Source: Przewalskia tangutica (Eukaryota > Streptophyta > Magnoliopsida > Solanales > Solanaceae). From it: a stretch of DNA of 64,000 nt. The position numbers and the translations under genes were made by a program. The stretch lies in contig CM056738.1 of assembly GCA_029844215.1 (NCBI GenBank), positions 47,256,388-47,320,387 of the forward strand, given 5' to 3'. The notes beneath the pieces were generated by a model. That model saw only the letters and a program-made list of their open reading frames with translations, was not told the origin of the DNA and searched no databases. Below are positions 11,258 to 23,263 of the stretch, piece after piece; the stretch's first letter is position 1; each line of letters opens with the position of its first letter.

Positions 11258-12524
11258 CTAAATCGGGATCGCTACCACGACCTGCGCGGCGGTCGGTGCA
11301 TGAACATCCTGCCTAGCCGTTGAAGGCGAGGAACCCGCAACTGACCCAATAGACTGTGCTATCCCACCAGTACCACCTTTGGTCGGACAGTCTCTCGCCA
11401 AATGGCCCTGTTGGCCGCAAGCATAACAAGCTGTCGACCTAGTCCGACATTCCCCAAAATGAGCTCTACCACAGTAACCACACCGAGGCAAAGGTGGCCT
11501 CGCAGCTACTATCCCCGGACATCTGTGAACGCGGCCGGAGCCACGACCCTCGAATATCCTGGCGGTCAAACCACCGCCGTAAGGCGAGAAGGAGCACTCT
11601 GCGTTGGCTGAAATGTAGTCCTAGCCTGTTGCTGAGGCTGTCCGCCTCGAAAACTATCCTGAAACTCTGCCTCACAGCCTCTTTGGGTGAATCTGGCCCG
11701 GCTCTCTCTCTCCTATCCTCAATCCGCAGCATAAGCTCGCATCTCGGCAATATCCATCCTCGGTGAAGAGCCACCCTGCATACGGTAACCATATATCGGT
11801 CTAGTCCCATCACATACGGTGAACTCTGTCGCCATATCCGCCACAATAGTGGGTGCATACCGCCAATGAGTCAAATTCGTGTTGTACTCTCGATGGTTCT
11901 CCCATTCGCCTTAACGCTAAGAACCTATCAGCGGGCTCTCGCCGTCTCGGGAGGCAAGAAGTGATCGAGGAAGGATCCGTGAACTCACCCCAAAACACCG
12001 GAGGAGCACCCTACCTCTAGACAATACCCACGACTCAAACCAGTTCAACGCAATATCGCGTAACGGTAGAAGCTAACACAACGGACTCGCCTCCGAGGCC
12101 CTAAGCACTGCATAGTCATTGCACTGTGCCGAATGAATTCCTGAGGGTCCTTCTCAGACTTCGAACCATAGAACTCGGGTGGATTACAACTCAGAAAGTC
12201 CCGAATCCTCAAACTATCGGCTCTAGGGTTAGCTACCGACTCCTGTCGGCGCTGCCCTGCCACAATGCTAGTCAATAATCGGATCTGCTCTCCGTAATCT
12301 CAATATTCAGCCCCTGGCTGTGGAACTGGAGGCTCAGGTACCGGAACTTCTGGTGTTACTGCCGCTCTCGGCTCCTCTAATACTGTCGGCGTGGCTGATC
12401 TCGCCGATCCCCCCATAACCTCAGGTATAGTCTGGGCCTGATTCCTAGAAATCCTCTGTGTACCACTAACAACTCTTGCTGTTGCCTTGCCCTTCTAGGC
12501 CTTGGTCGCCTTCCGTGGAGGCAT
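11258..12524 (-). pseudogene. Gypsy gag, degenerate, with zinc knuckles
   Basis: The likely start is the ATG at 12524 (MPPRKATKA, then an in-frame TAG), matching the MPPR start usual for chromovirus-type gag. The conserved block IRDFLSCNPPEFYGSKSEKD, followed by PQEFIRH, lies at about 12110-12215. The C-terminal part at 11300-11500 carries two zinc-knuckle-like motifs, CGYCGRAHFGEC and CYACGQQGHLARDCP. Several frame breaks separate the parts. Gag would coat the element RNA in virus-like particles. No pol sequence follows before the PPT at 10912. Pieces fall in different frames, and some breaks may be consensus errors at CAG/CTG sites. Confidence 0.8.
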
Positions 12525-12711
12525 AACTGATACATAAGAATAGGTCAGAGAGGATTCAGCCTAGTAGGACAGCTCTACTGCACGATTTCAGAGAGAGAAG
12601 AATGAAAACAAATCCTAAATGTCCTGCAGCCTCCTGATTATAGATGTGGTGCACAACACATCAATAATCAAGACTCTACTGACCTGCGTCAGACACTTTC
12701 CGAGGACTAAT

Positions 12712-12723
12712 CGCTCGATACCA
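12712..12723 (-). other. Primer-binding site of the outer Gypsy element
   Basis: The minus strand reads TGGTATCGAGCG, four bases from the LTR end. The canonical initiator tRNA-Met PBS is TGGTATCAGAGC, so this copy looks like CAGAG rendered as CGAG. That is the same CAG-to-CG change seen elsewhere in the window. Confidence 0.75.
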
Positions 12724-12727
12724 CTTT

Positions 12728-13719
12728 TGTCACGACCGACCGGCTCGCATCGGTGCCCTACCTGGGCACCCTTACAGGTGTACATCAGAGATATACAGCG
12801 GAACATACATAAACTTAAACAATGAAATAAATTATAGGTCAGCCGATAAGGCTACCTCCCTGGATATAAACAAATCCAACAGCAGTTACCTCTAAAAAAA
12901 AATTTATAAAGTGACCCACAAGATATGACTACAGACCTCTAAGAGTTTACATAACAATCGTGACGGACGGGGCCGCCATACCCACGAATGTACAAAAGTC
13001 AACGACTTGAGGAACCATACCAAAAACAAAGCCTCCGAGAAATGGAGCTTTCGAGCGAACAGGTGATCCTACGAGTGCGGATCGACCAAGCTATGTACCA
13101 CAACTGCGGCATGAACGCAGCCCGAAGGAGTCGGTACAAAATATGTACCAAGTATGCAAATCGAAAATCGTAATTTAAATCATAATAGTCAAAAGTACAG
13201 GTGAAGACATATATGATAACCAAATTAACAGTACACTGTGCCTCACTGAAGTGGAAGTAATGAAAGTCAGTTTTACCTTATACAGCCTGTCTCAACATAT
13301 GAACCATAGTCACACCAGGGCTATGAACCCCAGCCCTCAAATATCCAAGCGCGCCCGTGGGATTCCCCATCACCGCCGACCGCTAGGTGTAAAATCTAAC
13401 TCTGTGACGCGCCCGTGGCATCCTTCCTCACTGTCGGCGTACACACAAATCTAACCATGTATATACCTATATCCTCTGCCCGTGGAACCCCTCCCCGTCG
13501 CCGACCATAAAAGTAAATGCAACCGTGTGGCGCGTGGCATCCTACCTCACTGTCGGCGTACACATACACAATACATACATATATACATATATCATGCCCG
13601 TGGAATCCCTCATCTCGGGTACATGACTTCATGAGGTGTTCCTCGCATCGTGGGTAGCAAATCCACGGAACCAGGTGGTATAACGATCTTGGGGGTGTAC
13701 CCCTCATTTATACTCTTAC
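12728..13719 (-). mobile_element. 5' LTR of the outer Gypsy element, part 1
   Basis: This matches 7424-8398 in order. It is cut after TACTCTTAC by the nested element, and the LTR resumes at 23264 (CTTACCCCTCAAAC). The uninterrupted copy reads TACTTTTACCCCTC at about 8391-8404, which confirms the join. Confidence 0.9.
13715..13719. repeat. Target-site duplication CTTAC (left)
   Basis: CTTAC precedes TGTTATACCCC at 13720 and is repeated at 23264-23268. Confidence 0.9.
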
Positions 13720-16700
13720 TGTTATACCCCGTATTTTCAGAGTATGTATGTGGGGACGTTCGTAGAAAAGTTTGAACTTTAAAGTAGGCTTGGCCGATTT
13801 TATTTTGTGCACAACCCCCGATTAGAGTCGTTTTTCGACGAAACGTTTTACACAACTTGCGAAGGGAAAATTCCGGCTATGTCATTTTTAATTTTTGCGG
13901 ATTTTTCCGAGAGACGGAACATTTTGGACCAACGAGAGGGCGACACTTGTCACCCTCCAATTGGTGGACGTATGGGGCGGATTTGGGACGATTTGGTTGG
14001 CTTTTTGTCAAGGAGTTGGTAGGATATTTTTTGTGTAGTAGATAGAGTGGACACTTGCCTAAATCCTCACCCTACACTTGCCTTGCACTTGGCATGGTCT
14101 TGGCCATTAGTTGGCCATGGCTTGACCTATAAATACCCCTCCCCTTTGAAGACTTCTTCATCCACTCCTCACTTCCTTAAGTCTTGAAAGCCCTCCCCAT
14201 TTCGTGAGGCCCCCCTTGGCCGAGAGTTAGCACCCCCCTCCTTTTGGTGTGGCCGAGACCCACCCCCCTTCCTAGTAGGGCTAAGCCGTGGGGTACCCCC
14301 CCCCCCCCCCCTTGCCTAGTTGTTCTCATAAAATACACCCCTACCTTGGTAGAAATACTCTCCAAGTATTGTTACTATACCAAAATACCTTGACCCAAAT
14401 ACCTTGTAGTATTCCAAGGTTACACTTATACGAAAAGCCCAGATATACTATTATACTTCCCTTCAGTCACTAAACGAAACCCTAAGGAAATCTTCATACT
14501 TGGTTGAAGTATTAAGTAGAAGTTGCGTAGAACTTCTAAGGGTTGTTTGGGGCGGGTTGGAGCACCCGGAGGAGGAGCGAAACGTTGCTCAGGATCGATA
14601 TTTAAACTTGGATAATTTTGGGCTTACCGAGGTAAATAACCCTAACCTTCTATTGTAATTGAAAATTACATACTGTAGTTGTATAAATGAATATAAGATT
14701 CATAGAAGAGATTTGAACTGTAATAGAAGGATATTACAGAAAAGACTTGAACTGAAATCGCTTCAGAAGAATAATCTACAGAATAGTCTAGTCATTGGTA
14801 GATTAATATAACCTTTATAGGTTGAATGTGCTGCGAGTAGCGTATTCTACTCGGAGGGTGGAAAAGGCTAGCCGGACTACAGTACTTTGGAGCGTTTTGC
14901 TAATAGTCGATAATCGTCGCGAGGTATATGATTCTTCCTATCCTCTTGAGCATGATATTTTAAAGAATATATATAGTACGGTAGACGTACGTGTGTTAAC
15001 TGAATAATAATTACGGCAATGTCTTCGGACTTAAGCCTGAATAATAATTATGGCAATGTCTTTTGACTTAAGCCTGAATAATCTTGAAGTATTTCAAAAG
15101 AATACTGAATCATTTTTAACAGAAGAGTAATACTTGGTTTTAAAAGCTTAAGAGTTATACTAGCTTTATGGGAAGTTAGGTATAACGGCTTAAGAGAGAT
15201 AAAAAGAATGATTTATTGATTTAAGAAGTTAAGAGACTTGACTTAATTGAATTTTGTTAAAAAGTGTGAAACCTCATTCGTGAGTAATGAGTACTTGGTT
15301 TTTAAAAGGAGTAATGTTTCTTGATTTGAATCGAATAAGTATCGAACAAACCACAGCAGCGCTAATAAAGGGAAATGTTTTGACTAATAAAGTATTATTA
15401 AAACCAGTAGAAACTTCCATCTGCATAGAAGCTAAGATGAGACAAAATGATATTACATTTCCTAGATCATGGCTGTTGTAATAAGATTGTTATGAACAAG
15501 AATAACCTACTCACACATAAGGTATATGTTTCTCAAATTGTTTTAAAGGATTAAAACTATGAACTACGAAACCTTTCGAAAAAGAGAAACTTGAACATTT
15601 GAAATTAGGCAAACTTGAACGTTTGGAAAATAATGTTGTTACTTGATTTTACAAAGGGAAGTGTTTTGGTTTACTTAAAAGGATAGTCACTCTATTTTCA
15701 TACTACGGGTATTGTGTGACTTTTGTGAAAGTAACGTATCTTTTAAAGAGATAATGTATGAAGTACTTTGGGGATAAAAACCCGAACTTGTTTAACATAA
15801 AGTAAAAAGTATCTTGTGTGAATAACTTGATTGTATTGGTTTGTGATATCCTTGTAATACTTTCTTGTTGATTTGATAAGTAAACATGCTAGGATGCTAC
15901 GTGTGTTATTATCTTGTGATACTTGTGTAAAGGGGTTTTCCCTCGATTGCGCTTAAGTTGTTTAAACTATCAGCCGTTATGTTGGTATTGTACCACTCAC
16001 CTTGACATCATCCCGGAGGTTGTCGCCTCACGATGCGGGGTAGACTCGGTAGTGCATGTGACCTATGATTCGAGAATACCTCATGCAGGTCCCGGGGGCC
16101 TATGCGGAGCTGCGGGAGCTCCAGGTTAGTGTATGGCCTTTATGGTCATGCGGTCTATGTGGCCACGCGGATCGCGAGTCGGCGGATCGGGAGTAGCTAC
16201 CCTCGATGCGGAATACCTCATGCGGGCCATTGGAGTGGCCTATGCGAGTGCGGGAAGTTCGTGGCTAGACGCACATTAGATCTTTGCGGGCGAGTGGCGG
16301 CTTTGATCATGTGACGGTCAGACAGATCTCATGATACGATTTATGACCACTGTTTGTCTTGTGGGTTTTAGTAGTCGGCTATGCCTTCGTACTTACCGTC
16401 TGCGGTTTTATGATGACACGTGTGGGACACGGTGTTCATGTGTATTCCTTGGTGCTTTTCTATCATAGGCTGCAGCGGTGAGGAAGGTATTCCACGGCAT
16501 GATTGATGTTGTGGGCGTGAGACCCATTGTTATATTTAGTGATGACTTGGAGGCGTGAGTCACGACTTGACATGATCGCTATTTATTGTGAATCGTAGTT
16601 TGGTTATCATACATGTCTCCGCTTTACATAGACTACTATGATTTCATTCTGATGCTTCTGATTTCACATACTTGGTACTGTTATCGACCTCCTGCCGAAG

Positions 16701-17081
16701 TGCGTTCATGCCGCAGTTGAGGTACACCGATCGTTGATCCTAGCTCTCGGTCACGATCCAGCGTTTGGGAAGCTCCGTTTCTCGGAGGCTTATCGATAGT
16801 ATAGTCCTGTCGTTGTAGGTGCTACATTCGGGGTATGGCGGGCCCCGTCCGCCATTGTTGTCATGTCACTCTTAGAGGTTTGTAATCTTGTTGTGGCGAG
16901 TTGTATATGGGATGTAACTGTCGGATTTAAGTTTTATATATTATGCGAAAGGCAAATTTTCTCAGTTATTATTTCATACTTCATGTTATTTCATGTTATT
17001 GTTTTATATTCCATTGATTACTCGATGTTGTATCACTAGGGTGCCGGTAAAGGCACCATCACGGGCCGGTTGGTCGTGACA
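13720..17081 (+). mobile_element. 5' LTR of the nested Gypsy element (3362 bp)
   Basis: This runs from TGTTATACCCCGTATTTTC to GGTCGTGACA and is followed by the PBS. The first ~2.3 kb is almost identical to 19876-22165, while the last ~1.1 kb has many small differences. A C-run at 14296-14311 has 16 C here and 11 in the 3' LTR. Short frames such as 14822-15007 recur in both LTRs and are not genes. Confidence 0.92.
14128..14135 (+). promoter_or_regulatory. TATA box in the nested element's 5' LTR
   Basis: TATAAATA within CTTGACCTATAAATACCCC lies 408 bases from the LTR start. It sits at the same offset in the 3' LTR (20284-20291). Confidence 0.65.
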
Positions 17082-17085
17082 AAAG

Positions 17086-17097
17086 TGGTATCAAAGC
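17086..17097 (+). other. Primer-binding site of the nested element
   Basis: TGGTATCAAAGC lies four bases after the LTR. It is one base from the initiator tRNA-Met complement TGGTATCAGAGC. Confidence 0.85.
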
Positions 17098-17277
17098 GAT
17101 TAATCCTCGGAAAGTGTCTGACCGTATCTAGTAAGTCTTGATTATCGGTGTGTTGTGCACCAATAATCGTGAGGCTATAGGATATTTAGGATTGGTTTCC
17201 ATTCTTCTCACTCTGAGATCGTGCCTTAGAGTTGTGTTATAAGTTGGACCCTCTCACGTATTTCTTTCCCTACCGCT

Positions 17278-18190
17278 ATGCCTCGCGTAGGGCAACCCGG
17301 CCAGAGGGCAAGGCAGCCGAGGAGGCTGCGAGTGAAACCGAGGGTTACGTGGGCACGAGCCCAATCATCACCGGGTGGTGCTTCATTGGGAGTTCTGCGA
17401 CATCGCCAACCAAAGAAGTTTAGCACGGCGCGGCGATTCCTCTGCGGCCATGATATTTGAACCTTCAGTTCCACGACCGGGAAACAGAGAAGATAGATTG
17501 CAAAGAGGCGACCCTGTTACTAGCTATGGATTTAGCAACCGAGAATATTTATGCATCGATTTATCACGGGTCATGATGACTATCTAAGAGAGGGTGGTGC
17601 AAGAATAGCTCGTCGATTGAAGCTGAGCATGGCTGCGTCAGCTTATGCGCAGTGGCCAGGAAACATAGAGATCGACGGATTAACAAGATCGCGAGAAGAG
17701 GGCGGGGCAAAGGTCCTTTGGTAACTTCCGAGGCGAATCACCTCACCAGCAGACTAGATATGCGCTTCCGCCAGTGCAGAGTGGTCCTCCACAAACTTCA
17801 GGGCGTTCGAAGTATGCCGGAGTTGGTCCGAGCTCCAGGGCTTCCGGTTCACAGCTATACGTAGGTTCTAGCCAGCCGGATTCAGTTTTCCCTCAGTGTT
17901 CACAGTATGACAGACGTCATCCCGGGGAATGTCATCGTTTGTTGATGCTTGTTGTACCTGCGGCCGTCGGGGCCATGTGTCGAAAGGGTGTCCTAGTAGG
18001 AGGGATGCTAGTAGGAGGACTCAGCCTACCAGATAAGTTGCGGGTTCAGTAGTTCGTAGAGGAAGGGGTGTTAGCCAGAGGAGGCCACCCCCACCTCGGT
18101 GTGGCCGTTGTGGTAAGTGTCATTGTGGGGAGTGTCGTACTTCTTCGACAGCTTGTTATGATTACGCCCAGCAGGGCAGGATTGATTGGA
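17278..18190 (+). pseudogene. Gypsy gag of the nested element, degenerate
   Basis: The region starts at ATGCCTCG (MPRVGQPGQRARQPRR), comparable to the MPPR starts of related gag genes. Frames then break repeatedly. Two zinc-knuckle-like stretches remain: CSQYDRRHPGECHR near 17898-17940 and CGRCGKCHCGECRTSSTACY near 18100-18160. The second has lost the GHxxxxC half. No single frame spans the gene. Gag is the structural protein of the particle, and this copy cannot make it as written. Confidence 0.7.
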
Positions 18191-19029
18191 ACGACAGAGG
18201 GTAGTGAAGCAGTAGATACAGGTGTATCCTTAACCCTCTAGAGATTAGTACGTATGATGAGATGAGTATATCTTAAGTATTATGTTCAGATAACCTAAGT
18301 GTATTGTGATTAGAAATCATGGTTAATTAACCAGGAAAGATTGGGGGATAAGAAAAAGTGTGAGCCTTAGAGCTTTATACGTAGAGACCTTAGAAGCAAG
18401 GCCATCTCGAGAGAAAGATTTATTTTATGTTTGACCCTTATCAGAGTGCATAGTGCACGTGAGCTATGTTTTTGGGATAAGTCCCTGAGTAGTGTGGAAT
18501 GAAAGAGGGTAGTTAAGCTAAAGAAGACCGCTAGGTTTTCGTAACGTGATTAGTGAGAGTTTTTCCGGATTGGGGAGCTAGTGTTCTGCGCGTTGCCGGG
18601 TCGGGTTGAGGCCACGTTGCGGGTCAACCCGCGACCTGTTTTATGGTTGGGTCAGTTTGTGGTGGTCCCGCCAGGTGGTAGGGTCACGAGGGTGTTAGGC
18701 CCAAGTTTAGTTAACCAGCGTACGAGTTCGTGGATGCGTTCGACCTGTAGTCGGGCCGATGAGGTCGGTCCCTCTTGTCTTTTAGTCAGGACCGTTTACT
18801 CGGCAGAGGGTTATGCGAGATGATCATATCAGGAAGGTTGTACGGCTGCACGAGGTGCCTGCTTTCACCTTATGTCAGGCAGTGGAGCCCAGGATACAAC
18901 TATTTTCGTTTTCTGGAAGTTTTACCAGGCAAGGTTAGGAACTCGGGTGAGTCTCCGTATCGTATTCGTCCTCGGGCCAGTGTTTTGATTTCAGGGGTAG
19001 CCGTGAGGATTGTTGTCTCCTGTTGAGGG
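18191..19029 (+). other. Degenerate internal sequence of the nested element
   Basis: This lies between the gag zinc knuckles and the integrase tail. I could not recognise RT, RNase H or integrase-core motifs in any frame. About 3 kb of pol is therefore deleted relative to a full Gypsy element. What remains is probably a collapsed scrap of pol. Confidence 0.5.
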
Positions 19030-19560
19030 AGTGTTTTATAGCTACCATTTCAGTTTTCGGATGTCGCCTTATGAAGCCTTGTAGGGGCGGAAGCGTAAGT
19101 TGCCGGTCGATTTGTTCGATGTTGGCAAAGTGCAGATAGTTGGTTCATATTTATTTCGGCAGGATGTGGTTAGGGTGAAGCCTATCCAGGAGAGGTTATC
19201 AGCAGCTCAGAGTCAACAGAAGTCGTGCGGATGATCGGCGACGACGCTTGGAGTTCAGGTTGACGGTGGGTCTTCTTGAAGGTACCACCCCGGAAGGGTG
19301 TGACGAGATTCGAAAAACAGAGGAAACTTAGCCCGAGTTACTTTGGGCCTTTTCAGGTCATTTGAAGAGTAGGCCAGGTTGCTTATATGTTAGCCTTTGC
19401 CGTCCGACTTAGGAGGCAGTATGTCCGGTCCTTCATATTGTTAGGTTCGGAAAAGTATCAGAGATCCCTCCAGAGTGTTCCCAGTTAATGATGACCAAGT
19501 TGGAGATAGTAAACCCGAGGTTTGGAACCTGAAGCAGTAGCGGAAATGTGGTAAGTTATG
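19030..19560 (+). pseudogene. Gypsy integrase C-terminal remnant
   Basis: The frame reads YSYHFSFRMSPYEAL, stop, GRKRKLPVDLFDVGKVQIV, then FRQDVVRVKPIQERLSAAQS. This matches the end of the chromovirus integrase core (MSPYEALYGR) and the following linker (ERLxxAQSRQKSYAD). A shifted C-terminal part (about 19370-19450) resembles the GPVAYRLALP...VHPVFHVS region. The catalytic D-D-E residues lie upstream and are absent. Together with the gag remnant this shows an internal deletion, not loss of an entire end. Confidence 0.65.
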
Positions 19561-19862
19561 AGAAAGAGTTCGAGTGTACGAGAAGGGTACGACGAGTAAG
19601 AGAAGAAGCGAGCAAGTATTACGAGCATGGTTGTGATCATTTCGTTTGTAAAAGAAAAGGTGCGAAGGGAGTATCTTTTAGCCCTTGGGTGGGAGTTTTG
19701 TAGTGTTGGAGGTGATTCCTCGTGAACTTGGATGTAAGTATTTTGCGCAGGTATTTCTGTGGCCAGTTGTGGCAGGATTGTTCTCGTAAGTATAGTAGTG
19801 AAGACTATACTGGCGCACGTTTGTTTTGAGACTTAGAAGGAACATTCGGGACGAATGTTTCT

Positions 19863-19875
19863 AAGGAGGGGAGAA
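19863..19875 (+). other. Polypurine tract of the nested element
   Basis: AAGGAGGGGAGAA ends one base before the 3' LTR and is preceded by ACATTCGGGACGAATGTTTC. Confidence 0.85.
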
Positions 19876-22800
19876 TGTTATACCCCGTATTTTCAGAGTA
19901 TGTACGTGGGGACGTTCGTAGAAAAGTTTGAACTTTAAAGTAGGCTTGACCGATTTTATTTTGTGCAAAACCCCCGATTAGAGTCGTTTTTCGACGAAAC
20001 GTTTTACACAACTTGCGAAGGGAAAATTCCGGCTATGTCATTTTTAATTTTTGCGGATTTTTCCGAGAGACGATACATTTTGGACCAACGAGAGGGCGAC
20101 ACTTGTCACCCTCCAATTGGTGGACGTATGGGGCGGATTTGGGACGATTTGGTTGGCTTTTTGTCAAGGAGTTGGTAGGATATTTTTTGTATAGTAGATA
20201 GAGTGGACACTTGCCTAAATCCTCACCCTACACTTGCCTTGCACTTGGCATGATCTTGGCCATTGGTTGGCCATGGCTTGACCTATAAATACCCCTCCCC
20301 TTTGAAGACTTCTTCATCCACTCCTCACTTCCTTAAGTCTTGAAAGCCCTCCCCATTTCGTGAGGCCCCCGTTGGCCGAGAGTTAGCACCCCCCCTCCTT
20401 TTGGTGTGGCCGAGACCCACCCCCTTCCTAGTAGGGCTAAGCCGTGGGGTACCCCCCCCCCCTTGCCTAGTTGCTCTCATAAAATACACCCCTACCTTGG
20501 TAGAAATACTCTCCAAGTATTGTTACTATACCAAAATACCTTGACCCAAATACCTTGTAGTATTCCAAGGTTACACTTATACGAAAAGCCCAGATATACT
20601 ATTATACTTCCCTTCAGTCACTAAACGAAACCCTAAGGAAATCTTCATACTTGGTTGAAGTATTAAGTAGAAGTTGCGTAGAACTTCTAAGGGTTGTTTG
20701 GGGCGGGTTGGAGCACCCGGAGGAGGAGCTAAACGTTGCTCAGGATCGACATTTAAACTTGGATAATTTTGGTCTTACCGAGGTAAATAACCCTAACCTT
20801 CTATTGTAATTGGAAATTACATACTGTAGTTGTATAAATGAATATAAGATTCATAGAAGAGATTTGAAATGTAATAGAAGGATATTACAGAAAAGACTTG
20901 AACTGAAATCGCTTCAGAAGAATAATCTACAGAGTAGTCTAGTCATTGGTAGACTAATATAACCTTTATAGGTTGAATGTGCTGCGAGTAGCGTATTCTA
21001 CTCGGAGGGTGGAAAAGGCTAGCCGGACTACAATACTTTGGAGCGTTTTGCTAATAGTCGATAATCGTCGCGAAGTATATGATTCTTCCTATCCTCTTGA
21101 GCATGATATTTTAAAGAATATATATAGTACGGTAGACGTACGTGTGTTAACTGAATAATAATTACGGCAATGTCTTCGGACTTAAGCCTGAATAATAATT
21201 ACGGCAATGTCTTTTGACTTAAGCCTGAATAATCTTGAAGTATTTCAAAGAATCCGAATCATTTTTATGTAAGAGTAATACTTGGTTTTAAAAGCTTAAG
21301 AGTTATACTAGCTTTATGGGAAGTTAGGTATAACGGCTTAAGAGAGATAAAAAGAATGATTTATTGATTTAAGAAGTTAAGAGACTTGACTTAATTGAAT
21401 TTTGTTAAAAAGTGTGAAACCTCATTCGTGAGTAATGAGTACTTGGTTTTTAAAAGGAGTAATGTTTTACTGATTTGAATCGAATAAGTATCGAACAAAC
21501 CATGCAAGCCGCTAATAAAGGGAAATGTTTTGACTAATAAAGTATTATTAAAACCAGTAGAAACTTCCATCTGCATAGAAGCTAAGATGAGACAAAATGA
21601 TATTACATTTCCTAGATCATGGCTGTTGTAATAAGATTGTTATGAACAAGAATAACCTACTCACACATAAGGTATATGTTTCTCAAATTGTTTTAAAGGA
21701 TTAAAACTATGAACTACGAAACCTTTCGAAAAAGAGAAACTTGAACATTTGAAATTAGGCAAACTTGAACGTTTGGAAAATAATGTTGTTACTTGATTTT
21801 ACAAAGGGAAGTGTTTTGGTTTACTTAAAAGGATAGTCACTCTATTTTCATACTACGGGTATTGTGTGACTTTTGTGAAAGTAACGTATCTTTTAAAGAG
21901 ATAATGTATGAAGTACTTTGGGGATAAAAACCCGAACTTGTTTAACATAAAGTAAAAAGTATCTTGTGTGAATAACTTGATTGTGTTGGTTTGTGATATC
22001 CTTGTAATACTTTCTTGTTGATTTGATAAGTAAACATGCTAGGATGCTACGTGTGTTATTATCTTGTGATACTTGTGTAAAGGGGTTTTCCCTCGATTGC
22101 GCTTAAGTTGTTTAAACTATCAGCCGTTATGTTGGTATTGTACCACTCACCTTGACATCATCCCGGAGGTTAAGCTGCCCTCTGATGCGGGGTAGACTCA
22201 GGCGGGTCTGTGTGACCTATGATTCGAGAATACCTCATGCAGTCCGGCCTATCGCGGAGTGCGGGAGCTCCAGTTAGTGTGCGACCTTTATGGTCATGCG
22301 GTCTATGTGGCCACGCGGATCGCGAGTCCAGCGGATCTTTGGGAGTAGCTACCTCGATCTGGAATACCTCATGCGGGCCATTGGAGTGGCCTATGCGGAG
22401 CTGCGGGAAGTTCCAGGGCTAGACGCGCACATTAGATACTGCGGGCGAGTGGCCAGCTTTGATCATGTGACGGTCTAGACAGATCTCATGATACAGTTTA
22501 TGACCCTGTTTGTACTGTGGGTTTTAGTAGTCGGCTATGCCTTCGTACTTACCCCGTACGGTTTTATGATGACACGTAGGACACGGTGTTCATGTGTATT
22601 CCTTGGTGCTTTTCTATCATAGACTGCCGGCAGTGAGGAAGGTATTCCACGGGCATGATTGATGTTGTGGGCGTGAGACCCATTGTTATATTTGAGTGAT
22701 GACTTGGAGGGCGTGAGTCACTGACTTGACATGTTGCCTTATTTATTGTGAATCGTAGTTTGGTTATCATACATGTCTCCGCTTTACATAGACTACTATG

Positions 22801-23263
22801 ATTTCATTTACTGATTTCTGATTTCACATACTTGGTACTGTTGTCTTGACCTCGCCCGGGGCTGCGTTCATGCCGCAGGTTGAGGTACACCAGTCGTTGA
22901 TCCTAGCTCTCAGGGTCACAGTCCAGCGTTTGGGAAGCTCCGTTTCTCCGGAGGCTTATCAGTGGTATAGTCCCCTGTCGTTGTAGGTGCTTACATTCAG
23001 GGGTATGGCGGGGCCCTGTCCCACCATTGTTGTCATGTCACTCTTAAGTGCAGTAATCGTTGTGGGCAGAGTTGTATATGGGATGTAACTGTTCGGATTT
23101 AAGTTTTATATATTATGCTGAAAGGCAAATTTTCTCAGATTATTATTTCATACTTCATGTTATTTCATGTTATTGTTTTATATTCCGTTGATTACTCTGA
23201 TGTTGTATCACTAGGGTGCCCGGGGTAAGGCACCAGTCACGGGCCCGGGTTCGGGTCGTGACA
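19876..23263 (+). mobile_element. 3' LTR of the nested Gypsy element (3388 bp)
   Basis: This runs from TGTTATACCCCGTATTTTC to TTCGGGTCGTGACA and is followed by CTTAC. It is the partner of 13720-17081. In the last 1.1 kb this copy usually has intact CAG/CTG triplets where the 5' LTR has CGA, CG or TCG. Confidence 0.92.
20284..20291 (+). promoter_or_regulatory. TATA box in the nested element's 3' LTR
   Basis: TATAAATA sits at offset 408, the same as in the 5' LTR. Confidence 0.6.

Larger units (their letters stand above)
13720..23263 (+). mobile_element. Nested Gypsy LTR retrotransposon, pol-deleted, plus strand (9544 bp)
   Basis: Two LTRs of 3362 and 3388 bp flank a 2.8 kb internal region with PBS, a degenerate gag, a stretch of integrase C-terminus and a PPT. 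The flanking CTTAC duplication and the fit to the empty site in the sister LTR prove insertion into the outer element. Protease, RT and RNase H are missing, so it is a deletion derivative that would need helper proteins. LTR termini TGTTATACCCC and GGGTCGTGACA are of the same general type as the outer element but the LTR bodies differ. Confidence 0.92.
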
